A DNA stretch of 64,000 bases from positions 124,001-188,000 of the forward strand of contig DATJYC010000049.1 in NCBI GenBank assembly GCA_035499735.1. Direction: 5' to 3'. This DNA is from VBDM01 sp035499735. GTDB taxonomy: Bacteria; Pseudomonadota; Gammaproteobacteria; Burkholderiales; SG8-39. This document shows, one piece after another, positions 1 to 10,047 of this stretch. The notes beneath the pieces are model-generated. The model was not told where the DNA came from, did not search any database, and saw nothing but the letters and a program-made list of their open reading frames with translations. The translations under genes were made by a program, and so were the position numbers. Within the stretch, counting starts at the first letter, position 1. Each line of letters opens with the position of its first letter.

Positions 1-2218
<2,218 letters not shown>

Positions 2219-2344
2219 GGTAGGCTCCTAGCGTCATCCGAAGTCCGCCCGCTTCGGGCAACACGCAGGCGCAAGTATACTTCGATCGTCCTCCGTCAAG
2301 GACGTTCCGCGAACTCAAGGCGCCCCGGGGAGGGGCGCAGACGT

Positions 2345-2364
2345 CTAGGGTCTTTGAACCCTAG
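2345..2364 (-). terminator. Hairpin directly after pal stop codon
   Basis: A perfect 7-bp inverted repeat (CTAGGGT / ACCCTAG, 6-nt loop) abuts the pal stop codon on the minus strand. A second GC hairpin lies at about 2319-2338. Neither is followed by a T-run on the minus strand, so intrinsic termination is uncertain; it may only protect the 3' end. Confidence 0.3.
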
Positions 2365-2901
2365 CTATTGCCGGTTGAAGTCGAAATCGCTGCGGCGGTT
2401 TTCCGACCACGCCTGCTCGTCGTGCCCGAGTGCACGGGGTTTTTCCTTCCCGTAGCTCGTGGTGTCGATCTGCTTGCCCGGGACTCCCGCCAGCTCCAGG
2501 AATTTCCTTACAGCGTCCGCCCGCCGCTGTCCGAGTGCAAGGTTGTACTCCCTGCTCCCGCGCTCGTCGCAGTTGCCCTCCACCGTGACGCTGGCGTCGG
2601 GATGCTGCTTGAGATAGCTCGCCTGCGATTCGATCACCGGCTTGTATTCCGCCTTCATCGCAAAGCTGTCGAAGTCGTAGTAGATGCTGCGCTTGTCGAT
2701 CGTAGCAGCCTGTCTCGCGCCAAGCGGACTTCCGGACTGGCTCTGGCCCCGGTTCGCGCCCGCCTGTGGCGGAGCGGCGGGTGAGACGCTCGAGGCTGCC
2801 GCCGGGGCGGCGGGCTCCGGCTTGCTGCTGGGTTCGCTTGCACAGGCGGATAGGAGCGCAACTACGGCCGCGCTAGCGGCCAGTTTGAAGGGCTTCATCA
2901 T
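2365..2901 (-). CDS. pal: Peptidoglycan-associated lipoprotein Pal (OmpA-like domain)
   Basis: Outer-membrane lipoprotein that binds peptidoglycan and normally works with the Tol system in envelope constriction. The 178-residue product has a lipoprotein signal with lipobox LSAC (Cys20), a Pro/Ala/Ser/Gln-rich linker to about residue 65, then an OmpA-C domain with YYDFDSF, a VEGNCDERG loop and NRRSDFDF near the end. The start is the first of two adjacent ATGs, six bases after AGGAG; a longer frame exists upstream but lacks support. In most proteobacteria pal sits directly after tolB; here no tol gene adjoins it. It is transcribed divergently from tauE-marR and shares their AT-rich promoter region. 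Confidence 0.9.
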   Translation of the reverse strand: MMKPFKLAASAAVVALLSACASEPSSKPEPAAPAAASSVSPAAPPQAGANRGQSQSGSPLGARQAATIDKRSIYYDFDSFAMKAEYKPVIESQASYLKQHPDASVTVEGNCDERGSREYNLALGQRRADAVRKFLELAGVPGKQIDTTSYGKEKPRALGHDEQAWSENRRSDFDFNRQ

Positions 2902-2965
2902 GTTCGACTCCTCTTTGGAAATCTGAAGGGATGAAAATCGGCGAGACGCCACGTGAGAAATGCTA

Positions 2966-2995
2966 TTGTACAAGATATGTTTATGCAAACATAAT
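2966..2995 (+). promoter_or_regulatory. Promoter with embedded palindrome, likely MarR operator
   Basis: In an AT-rich island, a -35-like TTGTAC (2966-2971) and a -10-like CATAAT (2990-2995) are 18 bp apart and point towards tauE-marR. Between and across them lies the inverted repeat TATGTTT-ATGC-AAACATA (2976-2993), and TTGTACAA (2966-2973) is itself a palindrome. A dyad lying over a promoter is the usual placement of a repressor site, and a MarR-family gene is the second gene of the operon. pal starts about 65 bp away on the other strand, so the same site could affect both directions. Confidence 0.6.
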
Positions 2996-3066
2996 ATTTG
3001 GCATGTTCCGTCAACGGGAAGACTGTAAATGCGTTACTTGTGCCGCCGCATGGATGCCTCTCGAAG

Positions 3067-3882
3067 ATGCAGGACTTGATGGTCCTCCTGGCCGTTGCTT
3101 CGATGGCCGTGGTTTCGGGGATGCTCGGAATCGGCGTCGCCTTCGCGGCGATTCCGATACTGAGCCTCAGCGGCCTGGATCTCGTGCACGAGGTCCAGCC
3201 GATCGCTCTCTTCCTGAACGGAGTCACCGCGCTGTGCTCGGCCATAGCCTTCGGACGGGCGGGTTACATCGACTTCGGGAAGAGCGCGCTGCTGGCCGGG
3301 GTCGCTACCATCTTCTCTCCCATCGGCGCCGTTGCGGCGCTGCACACCAGCGAGCCGGCGCTCTGGGGGTGCTACTTCGTTGCGGTAGCCGCGACCCTCT
3401 ACTTCATGCAGGAAAGGCAAGCCCAAGCCGACAAGAGGCTGTCGTTCTCACACGTGCTTACGCTGGCCGCGCCCATCGCGGCGCTGAGCGGGCTGCTGGG
3501 CGTCGGCGCGGGATTCCTCCTGGTGCCGCTGATGGTCTTCGCGGGGTTCAGCACTCACCGCGCCGCGGCGATGAATTCAGTCGCCGTCGTTCCTGCGTCT
3601 TTCGCCTCGCTCATTCCGCACGCCGCGAGCGCCACGGTATCCGTTTCACTGGTGCTTCCGCTAGCGGCGTGCGCGGCGCTGGGCGCGCTGCTCGGAGGAT
3701 TCCTTTCCAGCCGCGCGGTGTCCGAGAGGGCGCTGCGCCGGCTGTTCATTGCCGTCATGGTCGCGCTGGCCGCGTACAAGCTTGTTGCACTTGCCAACGG
3801 GCTGCATCTGGCCGGGGCCGCGAGTTCGTGCGCGCCCCCGGGGTTCGTCGTGGTGGACTTTCCGGCGCTGCCTTGCCCATGA
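3067..3882 (+). CDS. TauE/SafE family membrane exporter
   Basis: A hydrophobic protein of about 271 residues with the repeated glycine-rich pattern of the TauE/SafE (DUF81) family: GMLGIGVAFAAIPIL near the N-terminus and GLLGVGAGFLLVPLM about halfway, one per inverted half. Members are linked to efflux of sulfite, sulfonate-derived anions or other organic anions; the substrate here cannot be read from sequence. The ATG at 3067 is preferred because the hydrophobic first half-repeat follows at once; a frame open to 2998 adds a non-family leader. The stop overlaps the marR start as ATGA, so the two are probably translationally coupled. Confidence 0.8.
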   Translation: MQDLMVLLAVASMAVVSGMLGIGVAFAAIPILSLSGLDLVHEVQPIALFLNGVTALCSAIAFGRAGYIDFGKSALLAGVATIFSPIGAVAALHTSEPALWGCYFVAVAATLYFMQERQAQADKRLSFSHVLTLAAPIAALSGLLGVGAGFLLVPLMVFAGFSTHRAAAMNSVAVVPASFASLIPHAASATVSVSLVLPLAACAALGALLGGFLSSRAVSERALRRLFIAVMVALAAYKLVALANGLHLAGAASSCAPPGFVVVDFPALPCP

Positions 3883-4415
3883 ACAAGGCGAAGCCGGAGC
3901 GGAATCGTCGACGCGGGAATGGGAGGCCGAGGTCCGGTGTCCCGGAAGACCTGCGCACGAAGCGCCTTGCCGTGCTCGGACAATTCAGGATGGTGATCAA
4001 GTCGATCAGGCGGCACTACGCGGAGGTCCAGAGACGGTCTGATATCAGCGGAGCTCATTTGTGGGCCCTGGCACACATCGCGCGGAATCCCGGCGCACGG
4101 GTAGGAGACGTGGCGAGAGCCCTTGCGATCCATCCTTCCACGGCTAGCAACCTGATTCGCAGTCTGGCTTCGAAGCGCATGGTCGTACAGAAGCGCAAGA
4201 GCCCGGATCGTCGCGCGGTCCAGCTCTACGCGGAGAAGCGGGGGACGGCTGCGCTGGCACGTGCGCCCCGACCGCTGATCGGAGTGCTGCAGCAGGGGCT
4301 TGCCGATCTGTCCGAAATCAGCATCGATGCCCTGCATCTCCACCTCGGGAAGCTCGTCGAGGTGATGGGAAACAAGGACGCCCGGGCCCGCGCTCAACCC
4401 ATCTCGCAGATGTGA
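3879..4415 (+). CDS. MarR-family transcriptional regulator
   Basis: A 178-residue winged-helix regulator. A basic N-terminal stretch of about 25 residues precedes the MarR core. The HTH region reads GARVGDVARALAIHPSTASNLIRSL and is followed by a wing (KRKSPDRRAVQLYAE). Helices after about residue 125 would form the dimer interface. The start codon overlaps the tauE stop (ATGA). MarR proteins usually repress their own operon and release DNA on binding an aromatic or oxidant ligand. The dyad at 2976-2993 is the obvious candidate operator. The ligand is unknown. Confidence 0.85.
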   Translation: MNKAKPERNRRRGNGRPRSGVPEDLRTKRLAVLGQFRMVIKSIRRHYAEVQRRSDISGAHLWALAHIARNPGARVGDVARALAIHPSTASNLIRSLASKRMVVQKRKSPDRRAVQLYAEKRGTAALARAPRPLIGVLQQGLADLSEISIDALHLHLGKLVEVMGNKDARARAQPISQM

Positions 4416-4479
4416 TCGGGCGCAGGCTCTGCGTGCCGCTGATGCTAGAATCGCCGCGTTCTTCGAGGAGGAAGGGTCG

Positions 4480-5820
4480 ATGCAGTCGTCCTACGCGAGC
4501 GCGGCGCTCGTCATCGCGCTTTTCTCGCCTTTACCGGCCAACGCCGCCGACGGGCCGGCGGTGCTCGGCGTCCCCGTCGATTTCGTACTGTTTGCCCTGA
4601 CCCTCCTCGGCGTCGCGCTGTTCCACCGTCAGACGCTCTACGTCGCGCTCGCCGGCCTCGCCGTCATCACCCTGTACAAGCTCGGCTTCACCGGATTCAA
4701 GGAGGGGGCGGGATTATCCGGCCTCGCCGCGCACCTGCGCCACGAGTGGGTGATCCTCTCGAATCTGCTGTGCCTGCTTCTGGGCTTTGCCCTGCTGTCG
4801 CGGCACTTCGAGAAGACGCGCGTGCCCGCGGTCCTGCCGCGCTTCCTGCCGCACGACTGGAAGGGCGCTTTCATCATGCTCGTCATGGTGTTCGTTCTGT
4901 CCTCGTTCCTCGACAATATCGCCGCCGCGCTGATCGGGGGCGCGATGGCGCACACGCTGTTCCGAGGGAAAGTGCATATTGGCTACTTGGCGGCGATCGT
5001 CGCCGCGTCGAACGCGGGCGGCTCGGGCAGCGTGGTCGGCGACACGACCACGACCATGATGTGGATCGACGGCGTGAGCCCGATCGACGTCCTTCACGCC
5101 TACGTCGCGGCGACCGTCGCGCTAGTCGCGTGTGGAATTCCCGCGGCGATGCAGCAGCAGGCCTATTCGCCGATCCTGCGGCACGAGCACGAATACATCC
5201 GCATCGACTGGACCCGGCTGGGGATCGTGTTCTTCATACTGGTAGTGGCGATCGCGACCAACGTCATGATCAACGTGGAATACCCCGAGGTGTCGGACCA
5301 TTTTCCCTTCATCGGCGTGTCGGTGGTGCTCGCGCTGCTGCTCACGGTGCGCCTGCGCCGTCCCGACTGGGAGGTCCTGCCCGAGAGCTTCAAGGGGAGC
5401 ATGTTCCTCCTCTCGCTCGTACTCTCGGCCACGATGATGCCCGTGGAGAAGCTCCCCGGAGCGTCGTGGCAGACCGCGATGGGCCTCGGGTTCGTCTCGG
5501 CGGTGTTCGACAACATCCCGCTCACCGCGCTTGCGCTCAGGCAGGGCGGGTACGACTGGGGCTATCTCGCCTACGCCGTCGGGTTCGGCGGCTCGATGAT
5601 CTGGTTCGGGTCCTCCGCGGGCGTCGCCCTGTCGAACATGTTTCCGGAGGCAAAATCGGTGGGGGCGTGGCTCCGACATGGATGGCACGTCACGCTGGCC
5701 TTCGTCGCGGGCTTCTTCGTGCTTCTTTTCGTGATGGGCTGGCATCCCAACGCCCCGCACAAGGGCGCGCCCCAGGCAGCATCTTCGGATGACCTTGCCA
5801 TGGTCGTCGCGAGAGCATAG
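4480..5820 (+). CDS. Ion transporter superfamily membrane protein (ArsB/NhaD-like)
   Basis: 446 residues with a cleavable-looking signal ending at about residue 22 (ANA) and around 11 membrane segments. The two halves carry matching motifs typical of this superfamily: SFLDNIAAALIGG near 142-154 and AVFDNIPLTAL near 345. Each is followed by a glycine/serine/threonine-rich hairpin (SNAGGSGSVVGDTT; GFGGSMIWFGSSAG). Members move Na+/H+, arsenite or di/tricarboxylates. The DN dyads and the signal peptide recall NhaD-type antiporters, but the ion cannot be fixed from sequence. A strong AGGAGGA lies nine bases before the ATG. It appears to be a single-gene unit, with 127 bp before the next gene. Confidence 0.75.
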   Translation: MQSSYASAALVIALFSPLPANAADGPAVLGVPVDFVLFALTLLGVALFHRQTLYVALAGLAVITLYKLGFTGFKEGAGLSGLAAHLRHEWVILSNLLCLLLGFALLSRHFEKTRVPAVLPRFLPHDWKGAFIMLVMVFVLSSFLDNIAAALIGGAMAHTLFRGKVHIGYLAAIVAASNAGGSGSVVGDTTTTMMWIDGVSPIDVLHAYVAATVALVACGIPAAMQQQAYSPILRHEHEYIRIDWTRLGIVFFILVVAIATNVMINVEYPEVSDHFPFIGVSVVLALLLTVRLRRPDWEVLPESFKGSMFLLSLVLSATMMPVEKLPGASWQTAMGLGFVSAVFDNIPLTALALRQGGYDWGYLAYAVGFGGSMIWFGSSAGVALSNMFPEAKSVGAWLRHGWHVTLAFVAGFFVLLFVMGWHPNAPHKGAPQAASSDDLAMVVARA

Positions 5821-5947
5821 GATTCACCGGCTCGACGTCCAGCCCTCAGGGGGCATTCCGGCCTGCGCGACGTTCCGATCGCGCCGGGACGAAACAATCG
5901 CGGAATGCGCTGAACGAGAGTTCAACCGTCACCAATAGGAGAGCCTG

Positions 5948-7072
5948 ATGAGGAGCCAAGACACCAAGAAACCCGCCGGCCCGTCACGCCGGAAATTCCT
6001 GACTACCGCAGCCGCCGGCGCGGGCGCCGTAACCCTGGTCGGGGCACCTTTCATCCGCACTGCGGCGGCGGCGACGACCACCTGGAAAGTGCAGACCTCC
6101 TGGCCTGCCGGAGTGGGCCTGGCCACGTTCAAGGAATGGTGCAATTCCATCAAGGAGAAGACCGGCGGCGAGCTGGAGTTCAAGCCCTACGCAGCAAAGG
6201 AGATCGTCGGGGACTTCGAGCTTCTCGACGGCGTGAAGAACGGCGTGCTCGAGGCGATGAACTCCTTCACGCTCTACTGGGCGGGCAAGGTCCCGGCGAC
6301 GGCGTTCCTCAGCTCCTACCTGATGGGCCTGCGCTACCCGCACGAGTGGGACATCTTCTTCTACAGCAAGGGCGGGCTGCAGGCCGCGCGCGACGTGTTC
6401 GCCAAGCAGGGGCTGTACTACGTGAACCGCATCCACCACGGCCCGAACATCATCCATTCGAAGAAGCCGATCCGCACGATCGAGGACTTCAAGGGTCTGA
6501 AGCTGCGCGTGCCGGGCGGCATGATCGCGGAAGGCTTCGCCGCGGTCGGGGCGCGCACCACCCTGCTCCCCGGCGGCGAGGTGTTCTCCGCGCTCGAGAA
6601 GGGCACGGTGGACGCGGCCGACTATACCGGGCCGGCGGTGAACTGGGACCTCGGCTTCCAGCAGGTGACGAAATACATCTGGACCGGGCCGGTGGGCCTG
6701 GAATCGATCTACCAGCCCGTCGACCTGATGGACTTCTGTGTGCGCATGGACGTGTGGAACAAGCTCTCGCCGAAGATGAAGCAGTGGCTTGACGACGAGA
6801 TCCAGGTGTATTCGAACATCCACTTCTCTGCGATCCAGAAGGCGGACATGGAGACCTGGCCCAAGTTCATCAAGGCCGGTACTAGCATAAACCGCATGCC
6901 CGCCGAGGACCTGCCCAAGTTCCAGCGCGTCGCCGTGCCGATCTGGTTCAAGTGGGCGAACAAGGACGCCGACGCCGCGAGGATCTTCAAGCTGCAGCTC
7001 GAGGTGATGGAGTCGCCGACCGTCGGCTACGTGACCCCCGACATGTACAAGGGGCTGAAGGTCAACGCCTGA
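5948..7072 (+). CDS. TRAP transporter substrate-binding protein, TakP/FcbT-type
   Basis: Periplasmic receptor of the first TRAP system, 374 residues. It begins with a twin-arginine signal (SRRKFLTTAA, cleavage near AAAA at about 42), so it is probably exported folded. The body matches the DctP family subgroup that binds 2-oxo acids or aromatic/hydroxy acids: KLRVPGGM, LLPGGEVFSALEKGTVDAAD and a conserved Trp/Tyr-rich pocket region. GGAG lies a few bases before the ATG. It is followed by a hairpin and then the small and large permease genes, giving the order P-Q-M. The ligand is inferred only from the family. Confidence 0.88.
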   Translation: MRSQDTKKPAGPSRRKFLTTAAAGAGAVTLVGAPFIRTAAAATTTWKVQTSWPAGVGLATFKEWCNSIKEKTGGELEFKPYAAKEIVGDFELLDGVKNGVLEAMNSFTLYWAGKVPATAFLSSYLMGLRYPHEWDIFFYSKGGLQAARDVFAKQGLYYVNRIHHGPNIIHSKKPIRTIEDFKGLKLRVPGGMIAEGFAAVGARTTLLPGGEVFSALEKGTVDAADYTGPAVNWDLGFQQVTKYIWTGPVGLESIYQPVDLMDFCVRMDVWNKLSPKMKQWLDDEIQVYSNIHFSAIQKADMETWPKFIKAGTSINRMPAEDLPKFQRVAVPIWFKWANKDADAARIFKLQLEVMESPTVGYVTPDMYKGLKVNA

Positions 7073-7079
7073 TGCGGGA

Positions 7080-7106
7080 TTCCCGGCGGCTGGATGCCGC
7101 CGGGAA
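7080..7106 (+). terminator. Hairpin between TRAP receptor and permease genes (possible attenuator)
   Basis: An 11-bp perfect stem (TTCCCGGCGGC / GCCGCCGGGAA) with a 5-nt loop lies eight bases after the receptor stop. It is followed by GGGTCGCTTTCTTG, a broken T-rich tract, so termination would be partial at best. It may also protect the 3' end of the receptor message. Confidence 0.5.
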
Positions 7107-7184
7107 GGGTCGCTTTCTTGCGCGCGATGGGACCCGCCGCCCCGGGGCGGCGACCTTGCGTGCCCTCGGGAGGAAATCCGTCGC

Positions 7185-8321
7185 ATGCCGCAGCTGAATT
7201 TCATCCTGCCCCACTGGATGTACTGGGGCGGGTTGCTCCTCTTTCCGCTCGTGGCGATGTACCTGGTCGCACGCCAGCGCCGCCATGGCGCTCCGCGCGA
7301 GCCGATCCTCTTCAACGCGTATCTTTTCTGGCTTACCGCCGGATTCGCCGGCGTCCACCGCTTCTACCTGAAGAGCTGGTGGGGGTTCGCCTTCGTGCCG
7401 CTGTTCCTGGCCGTCATCTACTGCAACACCCAGCTGCGCGACGTTCGCGATGACGTGTCGCGAACCTTCGCCGCGCTCGAGCAGGCGCAGACCGCTCTCG
7501 AGCAGGCCAAGCCCGACGATCCGCAAAAGCCGACGGCCGACGAGCAGAAAGCGCTCGAGCAGGCGCAGGCCGAGGTGAAGAAGGACGAAATCGACTACCA
7601 GGCGGCCAAGGCGGTATCGGACGGCTGGTCCGGCCGGGCGAGGGGCTTCGGTATCGCGCTCGCGGTCCTGCTTCTGATCGACGCCTTCCTGGTGCCTGGC
7701 ATCGTGCGCAGGCTCCACGCCCGTGGCGATGAAGGCGTCGCTGTCGCCGCCGCCGCGCCGCACGCGCCACCGCCTCCGGAAGTCCACGAGCAGGGCACGG
7801 GCGAAGACCCGACCTTGGGGCTGCACACGCGCTTCACCGACGCGATCGAATGGGTGAACGTCAGGGCGGGCCAGTACGTGGCCTACTGGGCGGTGATCTC
7901 GGTCTTCGTCTACTACTACGAGGTGATCGCGCGCTTCGTGTTCAATTCCCCGACCAACTGGGTGCACGAGAGCATGTTCCTGATGTACGGCATGCAGTAC
8001 ATGATCTCGGGAGCGTACGCCTACCGCGAGGACCAGCACGTGCGCGTCGACGTATTGTACTCGAAGCTCTCGCCGCGCGGAAAAGCGATCGCGGACATCG
8101 TCTCGTCGGCGTTCTTCTTCACCTTCACCATCACGATGCTCTACACAGGGTGGAAGTTCGCGTGGGATTCGGTGCAGAACGCGGAAACATCGTTTGCCGA
8201 GTGGGGGATCCAGTACTGGCCGGTGAAGCTCACCATGCCGGTGGGGGCGGCGCTGATCGTCCTCCAGGGCGTCTCGAAGCTGATCAAGGACATCACGCTC
8301 GTGCGGCGGAAGGGAGCGTAG
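7185..8321 (+). CDS. TM2-like domain fused to TRAP small permease (DctQ)
   Basis: 378 residues, about twice a normal DctQ. Residues 11-80 form two membrane segments around FAGVHRFYL, the hallmark of TM2-domain proteins. Residues 88-140 are an Ala/Glu/Gln-rich coiled coil. A further membrane segment lies at 155-172, then an Ala/Pro-rich linker to about 200. DctQ proper fills 215-378 (AIEWVNVRAGQY, NWVHESMFLMYG, REDQHVRVDVL). DctQ bridges the receptor and the DctM channel. The front domain is unexplained. No alternative start between the two parts has a ribosome site, and GGAGG precedes the ATG used, so a real fusion is likely. Confidence 0.85.
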   Translation: MPQLNFILPHWMYWGGLLLFPLVAMYLVARQRRHGAPREPILFNAYLFWLTAGFAGVHRFYLKSWWGFAFVPLFLAVIYCNTQLRDVRDDVSRTFAALEQAQTALEQAKPDDPQKPTADEQKALEQAQAEVKKDEIDYQAAKAVSDGWSGRARGFGIALAVLLLIDAFLVPGIVRRLHARGDEGVAVAAAAPHAPPPPEVHEQGTGEDPTLGLHTRFTDAIEWVNVRAGQYVAYWAVISVFVYYYEVIARFVFNSPTNWVHESMFLMYGMQYMISGAYAYREDQHVRVDVLYSKLSPRGKAIADIVSSAFFFTFTITMLYTGWKFAWDSVQNAETSFAEWGIQYWPVKLTMPVGAALIVLQGVSKLIKDITLVRRKGA

Positions 8322-8324
8322 GCG

Positions 8325-9695
8325 ATGGGACTCGAGATACCGATCGAATGGCTGAGCCTGCTCCTGTTCGGCTCGCTCGGGCTGCTGCTCATGCTCGGGC
8401 TGCCGATGGCGTTCTGCACCGGCAGCCTCGCGGCCATCTTCCTCTTCGTGTTCGGCACTCCGGCGATCCTCAACATGATGCCGGCGCGCATCTTCCCGTT
8501 CATGACCGACTACCAGCTCTCGGCCGTCCCGCTGTTCATCTTCATGGCGGCGATGCTCGAGAAGGCGGGGATCATCGAGGAGCTGTTCGACGTCATCTAC
8601 AAGTGGCTGGGCGCGCTGCGCGGCGGGCTCGCCTCCGCGACGGTCCTCGCCTGCACGGTCCTCGCCGCGATGGTCGGCGTGGTCGGCGCGACCGAGGTCA
8701 CCATGGGCATGATCGCCCTGCCGGCGATGCTCAGGCGCGAATACGACGCCAAGCTCGCCTGCGGCTCGCTGCTTGCGGGCGGCACGCTCGGCATACTCAT
8801 CCCGCCGTCGGTGATGGCGATCGTCTACGCGGTGGTCGCTCAGCAGTCGCTCGGCGAGCTGCTGATCGGCTCGGTGTTCCCCGGGCTGCTGCTCTCGGGG
8901 ATGTATATCGTCTACATCACCGTGCGCTGCTACTTCAACCCGAAGCTCGGACCGGCGCTGCCGCCGGAGGAGCGCGTCAGCTTCCGGGAGAAGCTGCGCC
9001 TGCTGCGAAACACCATCGCGCCGATCGGGCTCATTCTCCTGGTGCTCGGCGTGATCTTCTTCGGCATCGCGACGCCCGTCGAGGCGGCCGGGATCGGCAC
9101 GTTCGGTGCGTTCGTCGTGTGCGCGCTGAACCGGCGGCTCAACTGGGTCAACATCCACGAGGCCGCGATCGCGACGCTCAAGGCCACGTCGATGGTCATG
9201 TGGATCTTCTTCGGCGCGACCATGTTCGTCGGCTTCTTCATCGTCAAAGGGGGCCAGGACTTCGTCGCCAGCTCAATCATCGGCACCGGGCTCCCGCCCT
9301 ACGGCATCCTGGCGCTCATGATGGCGATCCTGTTCGTGCTCGGCATGTTCCTCGACTGGGTCGGCATCCTGCTGCTGACCGTGCCGATCTTCGTGCCGAT
9401 CCTGGTGAAGCTCAGTTTCGACGGCGTGTTTGGCTTCTCGGGCGTGAAGCCCGACGACATCACGCTCTGGTACGGCGTGATCTTCATCGTCAACATGCAG
9501 ATGGCGTTCTTGTCGCCGCCGTTCGGCTACTCGCTCTTCTACCTGAAAAGCGTGGCGCCGCCGCAGATCAGCATGGCGCTGATCTTCAAGTCGGCCGTGC
9601 CCTTCATCTGCCTGCAGGCAATCGGCAACGCGCTGTGCATTGTCTTTCCGCAGATCGTCCTGTACCTTCCGAGCAAGTTCTACGCTGGGCATTGA
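8325..9695 (+). CDS. TRAP transporter large permease (DctM)
   Basis: 456 residues with about 12 membrane segments. It is the channel subunit that drives substrate uptake with the sodium gradient. Family motifs are present: GLPMAFCTG, the GGTLGILIPPSVMAIVYA stretch near 153-170, ATPVEAAGIG in the second half and a terminal FLSPPFGYSLFYLKSV. It starts three bases after the fused small permease, so Q and M are probably co-translated. Length and motifs are normal, in contrast to the second system's M subunit. Confidence 0.92.
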   Translation: MGLEIPIEWLSLLLFGSLGLLLMLGLPMAFCTGSLAAIFLFVFGTPAILNMMPARIFPFMTDYQLSAVPLFIFMAAMLEKAGIIEELFDVIYKWLGALRGGLASATVLACTVLAAMVGVVGATEVTMGMIALPAMLRREYDAKLACGSLLAGGTLGILIPPSVMAIVYAVVAQQSLGELLIGSVFPGLLLSGMYIVYITVRCYFNPKLGPALPPEERVSFREKLRLLRNTIAPIGLILLVLGVIFFGIATPVEAAGIGTFGAFVVCALNRRLNWVNIHEAAIATLKATSMVMWIFFGATMFVGFFIVKGGQDFVASSIIGTGLPPYGILALMMAILFVLGMFLDWVGILLLTVPIFVPILVKLSFDGVFGFSGVKPDDITLWYGVIFIVNMQMAFLSPPFGYSLFYLKSVAPPQISMALIFKSAVPFICLQAIGNALCIVFPQIVLYLPSKFYAGH

Positions 9696-10047
9696 GCCTC
9701 GACGAGATCAGGGACCGAGCGTCGGACAGGTGGCCCTACTCGGGCGGCGCCTCGGCGCTGGCCCGAAGGGCCGAGCACGTCCACCAGCTGGTCGGCGCAG
9801 GCGGCGACCGATCGATTTCTTGTCGTAAATCAATTCTCGGTATGTCTTCCCGCTCGCAAGAGGAGACAGGGTCCGCTCGGCCTTGATTTCACCGGGGGTT
9901 GGGGATACGATTCGCGGGCTTTGGCGTCAGTATCCTGGAGGGCTGACGCCAGGAACAAAATACTCCTCGCGCCGTTCACCCGGGAGTCGGCCAACAAGAA
10001 CAACGCGCAACGCCAGGACAACCACTATTCCAATGGAGGATCTTCCA
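9696..10047 (+). other. 352-bp intergenic region ahead of second TRAP operon, with leader hairpin
   Basis: No gene is supported here. A 9-bp perfect stem, TGGCGTCAG/CTGACGCCA, at 9922-9930 and 9943-9951 encloses a 12-nt loop containing GGAGGG, about 100 bases before the receptor start. If the leader is transcribed, this is an RNA structure that could be regulatory. An ambiguous FNR-like half-match lies at 9820-9833. I see no clear sigma-70 promoter. Confidence 0.4.

Noticed and set aside
7062..9158. Long minus-strand open frame opposite the first TRAP permeases
   Set aside because: The translation is rich in Arg, Glu, His and Asp without recognisable domains, while the plus strand encodes clear TRAP subunits.
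9820..9833. TTGTCGTAAATCAA as a fourth FNR box
   Set aside because: Two mismatches in the left half and no promoter elements at the right distance; too weak to claim.
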